From positions 1,860,001-1,924,000 of the forward strand of contig NZ_OZ245832.1 in assembly GCF_965228705.1 (NCBI RefSeq): 64,000 nucleotides of DNA, given 5' to 3'. This document shows, piece by piece, positions 8,968-17,473 of the stretch (position 1 is the first letter of the stretch; each line of letters opens with the position of its first letter). This DNA comes from Croceimicrobium sp965228705. Lineage in GTDB: Bacteria > Bacteroidota > Bacteroidia > Flavobacteriales > Schleiferiaceae. Both the position numbers and the translations under genes were made by a program. The notes below the pieces were generated by a model. It searched no databases and was not told the origin of the DNA. It saw only the letters and a list, made by a program, of their open reading frames with translations.

Positions 8968-9630
8968 ATGAAAATGAAATTTTCCCTTCTGCTCTTCGGC
9001 CTGATCAGCTTAAATTCCTGGGGGCAAAATAAGGATGGCTTTAGCCTGGAAATGTTTGGCGGTAGCTTTAGTGTACAAAACGCCTTTGGCAGCAAGTATG
9101 ATTATCAAGGCGTTAAAGCCTGGACGGGTATTGCTTTCGAGGCTGGGGCCGGAGCGGCCTTTCGTCAAAATGCGGGCCGAAATCAGCAATGGGGATTAAA
9201 GCTTGGTGTTTCGCGAATGGCCTTTAGCTATACCGGCAGTGATTATGTGGATGGCAATGGCGACACTCAAATTTACCTCCCTCAAAGCACCCGTCGCATC
9301 TATTTCAATTTCAGCCCGATCTATGCTTTTCGAATGGCAGAAACCAGCAGTTTCGACTTTGACCTGGAAAGCAGTTTAAGTATAAAACTCCCGATAAATG
9401 CTTATTCCTTGAGTCTGGATGCGGCCCAGAATAATACAGACATCAATGACTTTGATCGCTATTCCCTGGGAGAACTCAGTGTTTTTCAAGCTCAAATCGC
9501 CCCTACCTTCGTTTGGGAGACCACTCGATTGGGTGTTTATTTTTCTTATAACTTAAACAGTGGTGCAAATTGGGAAAGCATCTCAGGCTGGGGCGCTGGA
9601 TTGCAAATCAGCTACTTTGTAGAGGACTAA
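8968..9630 (+). CDS. Outer-membrane beta-barrel protein, hypothetical
   Basis: This 220-residue protein has a signal peptide (MKMKFSLLLFGLISLNSWGQ) and then alternating amphipathic strands rich in Gly, Tyr and Phe. It ends in an aromatic-rich strand (WGAGLQISYFVED). This is typical of small PorT/OmpW-like outer-membrane barrels of Bacteroidota, but I recognise no specific family. ATG codons at 8968 and 8974 are both possible. The stop abuts that of the convergent LysE gene. Function is unknown. Confidence 0.6.
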   Translation: MKMKFSLLLFGLISLNSWGQNKDGFSLEMFGGSFSVQNAFGSKYDYQGVKAWTGIAFEAGAGAAFRQNAGRNQQWGLKLGVSRMAFSYTGSDYVDGNGDTQIYLPQSTRRIYFNFSPIYAFRMAETSSFDFDLESSLSIKLPINAYSLSLDAAQNNTDINDFDRYSLGELSVFQAQIAPTFVWETTRLGVYFSYNLNSGANWESISGWGAGLQISYFVED

Positions 9631-10269
9631 TCAAAGAAACCAAAGTCCTAAAGCTATCAACAGTAAAACCACAATTTGCAACCATTTCATAAAGTGACTG
9701 AAAGCCTCCTTTGCCAGATAAGGTTTTAACTGCCCGGCTAGAATGGCCATTAAACTAAAGATCAAAAAAGCTTGTACCATAAAGCTTAGGCCCATTAAGC
9801 TCATCTGCTGAAAGGCCGGCCAGTTTGCTTGTGTATCCACAAATTGCGGTAAAAGGGCTAAAAAGAATAAAGTCACTTTTGGGTTTAGCACATTCATTAA
9901 AAACCCTTTGGCCCAAGAGCTCCAAAAGCCCGGGATAAGAGCAGTGCCTTTAGTGCTTTCCAAATGGATGGTCTGCGGTTCCTCCTTCCAGGCACCATAA
10001 ACGAGATAAAGCAAATAAAGTGTCCCGGCCAAGCGCAGACCAATAGATATCTGAGGAAACTCCAGGAGTAATAAAGCCAAGCCACTTGCAGCCAATAAAG
10101 TATGTACCAAAACCCCGGAGGCCAATCCTGCCGAAAGGCTTACTCCTCGACGAGAACCCCGACTTAAGCTTTCGGTAAGTACAAAGATATTATCAGGCCC
10201 TGGCATAAAAGTGAGGGCAATAGCGGCACTTAAAAAAGTGAAATATAATTCCCAATTCACGGGCGGCAA
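9631..10269 (-). CDS. LysE family translocator (amino-acid exporter)
   Basis: The product (up to 212 residues) is a LysE/RhtB-type inner-membrane exporter with about six helices. The family signature MPGPDNIFVLTESLSRG is near the N terminus, and the NPKVTLFFLALLPQFV block follows at about 125-140. No ATG precedes the first helix, so the start is TTG at 10269 or GTG at 10260. The exported solute is not deducible, but neutral or basic amino acids are usual. It is convergent with the barrel gene and lies about 78 bases from the divergent upxY start. Confidence 0.87.
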   Translation of the reverse strand: MPPVNWELYFTFLSAAIALTFMPGPDNIFVLTESLSRGSRRGVSLSAGLASGVLVHTLLAASGLALLLLEFPQISIGLRLAGTLYLLYLVYGAWKEEPQTIHLESTKGTALIPGFWSSWAKGFLMNVLNPKVTLFFLALLPQFVDTQANWPAFQQMSLMGLSFMVQAFLIFSLMAILAGQLKPYLAKEAFSHFMKWLQIVVLLLIALGLWFL

Positions 10270-10347
10270 GATATACTGCTTTAGGGTTTCTATGAAGATT
10301 GCCTCGCAGGGATTTGTAAATTAGCGCCACCACAAAAAGCTTGTGCC

Positions 10348-10863
10348 ATGCAAAAAACCTCATCTGCCCCCGCCCACTGGTATGCGCTTTACACCAAGCC
10401 ACGTGCCGAAAAAAAAGTTGCCGAGCGACTCAAGGCAAAAGGCTGTCAGGTTTATGCCCCCACCCAGACTGTAATTAAGCAATGGAGCGATCGCAAGAAG
10501 AAGATCGAAGAACCGTTCTTTAAAAGTTATGTCTTTGTTCGTTTTGAGCTCAAGGATAAATTTGAAGTATTAAATACTCCGGGCGTAGTTGCCCAAGTAA
10601 CCTGGCTGGGAAAAGCGGCCGAAATTCGAGAAGAGGAAATAGATGCCATTCGCGATTTCCTGCAGGCCTATCAGGGGGTGAGTATTGAGCAAATTGACTT
10701 TGAAGCAGGACAAAAACTACGTATAAAACATGGCGAACTGGAAGATGCTTATGGCACGGTAGTTCGTCAAAACAAACATCGGGTTGTACTCGAAATTGAA
10801 AAACTGGGAATGGCTCTGTATGCCGAAGTTCCTAAAAGTCAAGTTGAAAATATTGAAAGATGA
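10348..10863 (+). CDS. UpxY/RfaH-type NusG-like transcription antiterminator
   Basis: The 171 residues form an NusG N-terminal domain (HWYALYTKPRAEKKVAERL, residues 10-28; SYVFVRFELKD at about 64) and a C-terminal KOW region. The sequence groups with UpxY family factors, which in Bacteroides promote elongation through long capsule operons; the housekeeping NusG is normally elsewhere. No polysaccharide operon follows here. Instead a thioredoxin-like gene overlaps its stop by four bases (ATGA). Target operons are therefore unknown and may be unlinked, or this may be a general specialised NusG. Confidence 0.86.
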   Translation: MQKTSSAPAHWYALYTKPRAEKKVAERLKAKGCQVYAPTQTVIKQWSDRKKKIEEPFFKSYVFVRFELKDKFEVLNTPGVVAQVTWLGKAAEIREEEIDAIRDFLQAYQGVSIEQIDFEAGQKLRIKHGELEDAYGTVVRQNKHRVVLEIEKLGMALYAEVPKSQVENIER

Positions 10864-11402
10864 AAAAACTATTTAGCACTCTGTTTATCCTTAGCCTGGC
10901 ATTTAATAGCTGGGGCCAAAATGCGGAGGAATCGCCAAAAATCAATTGGCTCACCATCGAAGAATTGGAAGCTGCACAAGCTAAAGAGCCACGCAAAGTA
11001 TTTGTTGACCTTTATACCAGTTGGTGCACCTGGTGTCATAAAATGGATAAAGCCACCTTTCAGCATCCTGGCATTGTAGAATATGTGAATGCCAATTTCT
11101 ATGCGGTAAAGTTTAATGCCGAAAGCAAAGACTCCATCCAGTTTAAAGGGCATACTTTTAAATATGTGGCTCAGGGCCGAAGGGGATATAATGAATTGGC
11201 GGCAACACTGGCTAATGGTCGACTCTCCTATCCCACTATCGTATATCTGGACGAAGAACTCAATGTAATCCAACCGGTACCAGGTTATATGGACCCAAAA
11301 TCATTCGAACAGGTAATCACCTATTTAGCTGGAAACCACTACAAAGAGCAGCCTTTCGACCAGTACAAAATGAACTACGAATTGGTCTATTCCCTCAAAT
11401 AA
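10860..11402 (+). CDS. Secreted thioredoxin-fold protein (CTWC)
   Basis: The 180-residue protein has a signal peptide ending at NSWGQ and a thioredoxin-like domain with an active-site Cys56-Thr-Trp-Cys59 motif in LYTSWCTWCHKMD. The cis-proline loop SYPTIVYLD follows at about 123-131. It is likely a periplasmic thiol-disulfide oxidoreductase of the thioredoxin_7/DUF255-like group. The ATGA overlap with the upxY-type gene indicates translational coupling, although the two functions are not obviously linked. Substrates are unknown. Confidence 0.83.
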   Translation: MKKLFSTLFILSLAFNSWGQNAEESPKINWLTIEELEAAQAKEPRKVFVDLYTSWCTWCHKMDKATFQHPGIVEYVNANFYAVKFNAESKDSIQFKGHTFKYVAQGRRGYNELAATLANGRLSYPTIVYLDEELNVIQPVPGYMDPKSFEQVITYLAGNHYKEQPFDQYKMNYELVYSLK

Positions 11403-11453
11403 AAGGCCCAAGATTTCAAGCTGAGAATGCTAGGTAGGAGCGCCGCAATTACC

Positions 11454-11461
11454 TTAACTTT
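11454..11461 (+). promoter_or_regulatory. -7 promoter box (TAACTTTG) for pheT
   Basis: TAACTTTG matches the Bacteroidota consensus and lies 20 bases before the pheT ATG, leaving a leader of about 15 bases. Confidence 0.65.
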
Positions 11462-11481
11462 GCGCTTTTCAAAATCTCAGC

Positions 11482-13905
11482 ATGAAGATCTCATACAATT
11501 GGCTTAAGGAGTATTTGAACACTGACCTCAGTCCGGAAAAAGCGGCAGAATATTTAACCGACACCGGCCTGGAAGTCGAAGGTCTGGAGCAAATCGATAC
11601 CATTAAAGGAGGTTTGCGCGGAGTTGTAATTGGAGAAGTTCTTAGCTGTAAGCCACATCCCGATGCAGATCGTCTTAAAGTTACCGAAGTAAATATTGGT
11701 ACGGATCAAGCCGTGCAAATTGTATGTGGTGCCCCAAATGTTGCTACCGGACAAAAGGTTCCCGTGGCCACTGTTGGTACTGAAATTTACACGGAAGACG
11801 GCTCTTTTACCATCAAGAAAAGCAAATTACGTGGCCAGGTATCGGAAGGCATGATTTGCGCCGAAGATGAGCTGGGATTAGGCGAGAGCCACGATGGAAT
11901 TATGATCTTAGACCCTGCCGCCAAAGTGGGTAGCCCTGCGGCAGAGTATTTCGAAATAGAGTCCGATTATGTAATCGAAATCGGACTAACCCCCAACCGT
12001 ACAGATGCTATGAGTCATTACGGAGTGGCCCGTGATCTGCGCGCTGCTTTACTTCGCTTTGAGCAAGGTAAACCCGAATTAAAGCTCCCCTCAGTAGCGG
12101 CTTTTAAAAGCGAACGCAATGATATGCCCATTGCTGTGCGTATCGAAAATGAGGAAGCTTGCTATCGATACATGGGCATCTCTATTCAAGGAGTTAAGGT
12201 GGAAGAATCGCCAGCCTGGTTGCAAAACAGATTAAGAGCAATCGGCCTTAAGCCCGTAAACAACATTGTAGATATAAGCAATTATGTTCTCCATGAAACC
12301 GGCCATCCCATGCATGCATTTGATGCTGATAAAATTGCCGGAAAGGAAATCATCATTAAAAATGCGGTGGCTGGTGATAAATTCATCACCCTTGATGGTA
12401 GTGAGTTAAAACTAAGCGATCAGGATTTAATGATCTGGGATGCCGAACGGCCCTTGGTTTTGGCAGGTGTTTATGGAGGTCAAAATTCAGGTGTTAGCAA
12501 CAGTACCGAGAATATATTCTTGGAAGTAGCCTATTTCGATCCGGTACACATTCGTAAAAGCGCTAAGCGCCATGCTTTAAATACCGATTCATCTTTCCGT
12601 TATGAGCGTGGGGTAGATCCTGAAATGACGGAATACGCCTTAAAACGAGCAGTAACCTTAATTCAGGAAATTGCCGGCGGCGAGGTTTCCATGGCTATTG
12701 CCGATGAGCACCCGGTAAAAATCCAAAACCAGGAGCTCACTTTAAATCTCGATCGTATGAATAGCCTTATCGGTGAGGCCATCCCTACCGAAATGGTGCG
12801 CGATATATTAGCCTCTCTCGATATCCGAATCAAAGCGGAGTCAGGTCAAAATTGGAATTTAGAAGTTCCTGCTTACCGTCGTGATGTTGAGCGTGAAGCC
12901 GACGTAGTTGAAGAAGTACTGCGTATTTATGGCTTTAATGCCGTTCCTTATGATGGCCCCATGCGAATTTCAGTTGCCCAAAAAAGTGCGGATGATGATG
13001 CTCGTGAAAGAGACATGATCAGCAGTTTACTAAGTAGCCTGGGCTATCATGAAATGATGAATAATTCACTCACCAAAGCTTCGTATTACGAAAAGTATGG
13101 CTTCGAGCCTGAAGCGAGTGTAGCAATGCTCAACCCTCTGAGTCAGGATTTGGCGGTAATGCGCCAATCCATGTTATTCGGTGGGTTGGAAGCGGTTGAA
13201 TACAATAGCAAACGCCAAAGAGCCAATCTTAAGTTTTTTGAATTTGGACGTTGCTACCGTAAGAAAGAATCTGGTTTTGAAGAACGTGAAGATCTGGCCT
13301 TATGGTTAACCGGTTTAGCCGAAGATGAAAACTGGAAACAAGGTGCCCAAGCCAGTGATTTCTACCAATTAAAGAATGCGGTACAATTGCTTTTTGAACG
13401 AATTGGATTAAGTGGTTTTCAAGAATCTGCTTCGGAGGCTGCCATCTTTAGTGAAGGATTAAAATGGCATCGCGGCAAGAAAGTATTAGCCGAAATCGGT
13501 AAGGTAAACCCGGGCTTATTGAAAAGCTTTGATCTGAAAACCGCCGTTTTCTATGCAGAATTAAACTGGGAAGCTTTAGTGGATGCGGCGCGTAAAAACA
13601 GCATTGTGATGAGCGACCTTCCTAAATTCCCTGAAGTACGTCGCGACCTAGCCTTATTGGTGGACAGTAATGTGAAGTACGGTGATTTAGCTCAGGCAGC
13701 AGCCAAAGCAGGTGGAAAGCTCCTAAAAGCGGTAAATCTCTTTGATGTATACGAAGGCAAGAACTTACCGGAAGGAAAGAAATCCTACGCCTTGAGCTTC
13801 ACATTGGCCCATGAGGAAAAGACCCTTAATGATAAGGCGGTAGAACAAATCATGTCTAAAATTCAGGCTAGCCTCGAGAAACAATACGGAGCCAGCCTGC
13901 GTTAG
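11482..13905 (+). CDS. pheT: Phenylalanine--tRNA ligase beta subunit
   Basis: PheT pairs with PheS to charge tRNA-Phe; pheS is not in the window. The 807 residues match the family length and include the N-terminal EMAP/tRNA-binding domain (GVVIGEVLSCKPHPDADRL, about 48-66), B3/B4 editing (NIVDISNYVLHETGHPMHAFD) and B5. The catalytic-like core has VEEVLRIYGFNAVP, and the C terminus is an FDX-ACB anticodon-binding domain (KFPEVRRDLALLVD). It has its own promoter, and the HDAC-family gene begins 7 bases after the stop. Confidence 0.98.
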   Translation: MKISYNWLKEYLNTDLSPEKAAEYLTDTGLEVEGLEQIDTIKGGLRGVVIGEVLSCKPHPDADRLKVTEVNIGTDQAVQIVCGAPNVATGQKVPVATVGTEIYTEDGSFTIKKSKLRGQVSEGMICAEDELGLGESHDGIMILDPAAKVGSPAAEYFEIESDYVIEIGLTPNRTDAMSHYGVARDLRAALLRFEQGKPELKLPSVAAFKSERNDMPIAVRIENEEACYRYMGISIQGVKVEESPAWLQNRLRAIGLKPVNNIVDISNYVLHETGHPMHAFDADKIAGKEIIIKNAVAGDKFITLDGSELKLSDQDLMIWDAERPLVLAGVYGGQNSGVSNSTENIFLEVAYFDPVHIRKSAKRHALNTDSSFRYERGVDPEMTEYALKRAVTLIQEIAGGEVSMAIADEHPVKIQNQELTLNLDRMNSLIGEAIPTEMVRDILASLDIRIKAESGQNWNLEVPAYRRDVEREADVVEEVLRIYGFNAVPYDGPMRISVAQKSADDDARERDMISSLLSSLGYHEMMNNSLTKASYYEKYGFEPEASVAMLNPLSQDLAVMRQSMLFGGLEAVEYNSKRQRANLKFFEFGRCYRKKESGFEEREDLALWLTGLAEDENWKQGAQASDFYQLKNAVQLLFERIGLSGFQESASEAAIFSEGLKWHRGKKVLAEIGKVNPGLLKSFDLKTAVFYAELNWEALVDAARKNSIVMSDLPKFPEVRRDLALLVDSNVKYGDLAQAAAKAGGKLLKAVNLFDVYEGKNLPEGKKSYALSFTLAHEEKTLNDKAVEQIMSKIQASLEKQYGASLR

Positions 13906-13912
13906 AAGCGGC

Positions 13913-14815
13913 ATGTTGAAGATCGCCTTCGATCCGATTTACCATCATCCTTTGCCCAAAGGACATCGATTCCCAATGGCAAAGTACAGCCTCTTACCCG
14001 AGCAGTTGCTTTATGAAGGTACATGCTCGGAAGCTAATTTCTTTCGCCCAGAGCTCCTTTCGGAGCAACAACTTATACGCACCCATTGCCCACTGTATTG
14101 GCAAAAGCTGAAGGAGCTTAATCTAAGTCGGGCCGAAGAACGCCGCACTGGATTTCCGCTGTCAGCTCAATTGGTGGAGCGCGAAAGACGCATTGCTCAA
14201 GGCACCATTGACTGCTGTTTTCATGCTCTGGAAAATGGAGTTTCTCTCAATATTGCCGGAGGCACTCACCATGCTTACACCAATCGAGGAGAAGGGTTTT
14301 GCCTACTTAATGACATTGCCATTGCGGCCCATTATCTGTTAGACCATAAACTGGCACAACAAATATTGGTAATCGACCTAGATGTCCATCAAGGGAATGG
14401 CACCGCCGAAATTATGGCCGATGAAGACAGGGTATTCACCTTTTCCATGCATGGAGCAAAAAACTATCCCTTGCATAAAGAAAAAAGTGATTTGGATATT
14501 GAATTAGCGGACGGGACTAAGGACGGCGAATACTTAAGCCGACTTAAATCACAATTACCCGCCCTACTTGATCGACTAAATGCTGATTTCATTTTCTATC
14601 AGTCGGGAGTCGATGTGTTGGCCACAGATAAATTAGGTCGTCTCGGAATGAGCATAGCGGGCTGCAAAGAAAGAGATCGCTTTGTATTCGAAGAGGCCCA
14701 AAAAAGACATATCCCTGTTGCCTGCAGTATGGGCGGTGGTTACAGCCAGCGATTAGCCGATATAATTGAAGCCCACGCCAATACCTATCGACTGGCACAA
14801 GCCATGTATTTCTAA
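13913..14815 (+). CDS. Histone deacetylase family protein (AcuC/HDAC-like)
   Basis: This 300-residue zinc hydrolase belongs to the arginase/HDAC superfamily. The catalytic His pair is in AGGTHHAY (about 116-123), Zn ligands are Asp and His in VIDLDVHQGNGTAE, a third Asp is in QSGVDVL, and the transition-state Tyr is in MGGGYS. In bacteria such enzymes deacylate proteins (AcuC type), polyamines or other small amides; the substrate is not evident. It follows pheT closely and probably shares its transcript. The stop overlaps the ancestral end of the convergent PAS kinase gene by three to four bases. Confidence 0.9.
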   Translation: MLKIAFDPIYHHPLPKGHRFPMAKYSLLPEQLLYEGTCSEANFFRPELLSEQQLIRTHCPLYWQKLKELNLSRAEERRTGFPLSAQLVERERRIAQGTIDCCFHALENGVSLNIAGGTHHAYTNRGEGFCLLNDIAIAAHYLLDHKLAQQILVIDLDVHQGNGTAEIMADEDRVFTFSMHGAKNYPLHKEKSDLDIELADGTKDGEYLSRLKSQLPALLDRLNADFIFYQSGVDVLATDKLGRLGMSIAGCKERDRFVFEEAQKRHIPVACSMGGGYSQRLADIIEAHANTYRLAQAMYF

Positions 14816-14955
14816 ATTTCCTTGGGAAGGTAAATCTTAAAAGTAGTACCCTGATTTACAATACTCTTTAGCTCAATTTTACCTCCCATCGCTTCAACCT
14901 GGTTTTTCATAATATACAAACCTAAGCCCCTGGCCTTTGGATGCTGATGAAAGGT
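14812..14955 (-). pseudogene. In-frame remainder of the PAS kinase ATPase domain after the TAA at 14956-14958
   Basis: Reading on in the kinase frame past the TAA gives 47 sense codons and a TAG at 14812-14814. The peptide starts TFHQHPKARGLGLYIMKNQ and goes on through VEAMGGKIELKS to the end IYLPKEI. This is the G2 box and last strand of a HATPase_c domain. Restoring a lysine (AAA for TAA) would give the usual LYKTFH junction and an 876-residue kinase. No other defect is visible in this piece, so the change is either recent or a base-call error. Confidence 0.85.
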
Positions 14956-17442
14956 TTAATACAGTTGAAAGAGGCGATCTTTATAGCGCTTCAAATCAAT
15001 ACCCAAGCCATTATCCTTTACCTCCAAAATATGAAAATCACGATTTTCAGATAAACGAATATTAATGCGGGGTTCGCGATCAGGATGGCGATAGCGCAGC
15101 GTATTGCTCAATAGGTTTAGCAAAATACTCTCTAAATAAGCTTTCACCGAATACACTTCGGCCTCGGGTTTAAAATCCAATTCCACCTTAGCATTTAAAG
15201 CCTTGAGCTCTGCTCCAAGGATGTCTAAAATGCGCTGAACTTCCTCTTTTAAACACAAATTGGACTTACTGCGATTAAGACTTTGATTGATGGCAATAAT
15301 CTCATTTAGATGCTTAATTGTCGATTCCAAACCATCACTCACCTTTCGCAAATATTCCCATAGCTCCAGTTTTTCAGTTTCGGTTTTCGCTGCATCAACA
15401 GCCTCTATTAAACCCTGCAGATTAGCTGAATGCGAGCGTATATTATGCGACACGATATAAGTAAAGCTTTGCAAGCGTTTATTCTGTTCGGAAGTAATAT
15501 TCAGCAAAGCCTCCATCTCCTGATTTTTCACTTCCTCTTCATGAATATCCTGCATTACCAGCAAGCTATAGAGGAATTCACCATTGGCATTCCAAATAGG
15601 CTTATTGCGAACATTTAACCAGCGAGCCCCCTCTTCAGCCTCCAGCTTCACCTTTAATTCTATACTGCGTTGGGCATAGAGGGCAATCAATAAATCCTCC
15701 TTTTGCTTGCGATTCTCCTGGCTTCTAAAAAGTTGATCGGGTTCCTTGCCCAGGGCAAAATCGGGTTTCCATCCAAAAAACTCCACACAGGCCGAATTTA
15801 CCCAGTCTACCCTTCCTTCCTGACTAACAATCATAATGAGGTCCGAAGTATTCCGAGCAATTAAAGCCAGCTTGTGCTGTTCCTTTTCAAAAGCCTTCTG
15901 ATCATCTATAGCAGTAAGAATTCCATACCAGGAACTCTGGCTATCGTGCTTTGACTGTGGGCGTACTCGTATACGAAACCAACGTTCTTCACCCAATTTG
16001 TTTTCAATGCGAAATTCTGCATCTAAATCCTGAAGGTTTCGCGCCGAATAAACCACTGAGCCCAATAAAGTGGAATAGTCTTTAGGGCTTATTACCTGCA
16101 TTATACTGGAAGGGTCTTCTAGCAGTTTTTGCCGCTCAATTCCAAAATTAACCGCTTCGAAGGCCTTACTTAAAAAACTAAGATTCAACCTTTTGTTGGG
16201 TGAATAGTCTACCTGAAACACAACTCCGGGAATGCTTTCCGTAAGTTTTTCCAATTGCTCACGGTGGGCCTGCGAACGCGCTTTCTCTGCTTCTCGCTCC
16301 GTTACATCCTGTTGCAATCCAAGATGTCCAACAATCCGATCTTTTTCATCCCGCAAGAGCAGATAGTCTCCTTCAATCTTGATGAGCTCACCATCCGTTC
16401 TACGTTCTTCCGTTAAGTTGTGTAAATGGCCATTCTCAAAAAAGTTCCGCCACACCTTTAGCCCCCCCTCAATGTCATGTAAAAAGAAATCTCGGGGGCT
16501 CAGGTTTAAAAACTCTTCTTCGGATTTAAAACCATATTGATCAAGGATCATTTTATTACAGCGGGTAATCACCTGATTCTCGAAGGCATATTTCACCACC
16601 GCGTCCTTATCCGTATTCTCATTCCACTCTTGAGGCTCTGGAAGCATCATAAAGAAAACGCCGATCATCTGATTCTCGAAAAAGAAATTCAATTCTTTTT
16701 GACGGGCATCCAGTTGCTCCTCCGCGGCCTGTAAAGCGGAAATATCAAAACCGCGGGCATAAATAACATCCACATCACCATAGCAATCTGGAAAGGAGAT
16801 GAATTGCCAATGGGTACTTACGAAGCCTGGGCCACGGGGATTTTTCTTTTCGATTCGAACATTGCAAATTAATCCGGGATGTGCTAGACAGTAATGGGCC
16901 GTTTCCCGTCCCGTTTCACGGCTTTGCTCAGCGACATCTGCCATTGAGCTTTCCCCTATTCGCGATGTCTTATCCGCAAAAAAATGTTCTACATAAAGAC
17001 TATTGTGGTAGAGGTATTTTCCTTCCCTATCAATTTTAATTAAATAAGGATAATAAAGTTGATCGTCCTGCCAGGGATTTTGAGGGGCAAATAAATGCAA
17101 TGCCACAAAAAAGTCCGGATAGTTTTCCAGAAGCCTTTGCTCCACTTCAAAGTTTAAGAAGTCTTTATTGGAAGCGTAACTTAATTGAAAGTGATTTACC
17201 GCTCCTTTTCGGTAAATCTCCTGGCAATAATTAAATTGTTTAGCACCAAGAGTATTAGCTTTAAAATCATCCGAAGCCTGACGATCAATACCAATAGAAA
17301 CGGATAAAGCATTATTGATCATTACCTCCCCACTCGGAACATGGCAAATCCAGTAACCATATGGAGCTTCCTGCTCCAGGGCGATAAGCAATTGATTATC
17401 TATGGATATTTCTTGAAATGCTGAAGACCGGGGAGCAGCCAT
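14956..17442 (-). CDS. PAS-domain sensor histidine kinase, C terminus lost to an in-frame stop
   Basis: The 828-residue product is a soluble multi-PAS histidine kinase with no evident membrane segment. At least three PAS/PAC units lie between about residues 240 and 645, followed by a HisKA-like helix with phospho-acceptor His666 (YIVSHNIRSHSANL). An N box (LLNLLSNTLRYRH) and G1 box (DNGLGID) come next. It then stops at LFQLY. The 47 codons after this TAA keep the same frame and encode the expected rest of the ATPase domain, so the gene reads as broken by one nonsense change. It lies 31 bases downstream of the two-domain acyltransferase gene. No partner response regulator is adjacent. Kinase activity of the truncated form is doubtful. 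Confidence 0.85.
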   Translation of the reverse strand: MAAPRSSAFQEISIDNQLLIALEQEAPYGYWICHVPSGEVMINNALSVSIGIDRQASDDFKANTLGAKQFNYCQEIYRKGAVNHFQLSYASNKDFLNFEVEQRLLENYPDFFVALHLFAPQNPWQDDQLYYPYLIKIDREGKYLYHNSLYVEHFFADKTSRIGESSMADVAEQSRETGRETAHYCLAHPGLICNVRIEKKNPRGPGFVSTHWQFISFPDCYGDVDVIYARGFDISALQAAEEQLDARQKELNFFFENQMIGVFFMMLPEPQEWNENTDKDAVVKYAFENQVITRCNKMILDQYGFKSEEEFLNLSPRDFFLHDIEGGLKVWRNFFENGHLHNLTEERRTDGELIKIEGDYLLLRDEKDRIVGHLGLQQDVTEREAEKARSQAHREQLEKLTESIPGVVFQVDYSPNKRLNLSFLSKAFEAVNFGIERQKLLEDPSSIMQVISPKDYSTLLGSVVYSARNLQDLDAEFRIENKLGEERWFRIRVRPQSKHDSQSSWYGILTAIDDQKAFEKEQHKLALIARNTSDLIMIVSQEGRVDWVNSACVEFFGWKPDFALGKEPDQLFRSQENRKQKEDLLIALYAQRSIELKVKLEAEEGARWLNVRNKPIWNANGEFLYSLLVMQDIHEEEVKNQEMEALLNITSEQNKRLQSFTYIVSHNIRSHSANLQGLIEAVDAAKTETEKLELWEYLRKVSDGLESTIKHLNEIIAINQSLNRSKSNLCLKEEVQRILDILGAELKALNAKVELDFKPEAEVYSVKAYLESILLNLLSNTLRYRHPDREPRINIRLSENRDFHILEVKDNGLGIDLKRYKDRLFQLY

Positions 17443-17473
17443 TAATGCTAATTTTTAAGCCGCTCTAAGGTAA

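Noticed and set aside
10317..10324. TAAATTAG as a promoter box for the upxY-type gene
   Set aside because: It departs from TAnnTTTG at two of the conserved positions, so it was left out of the annotation.
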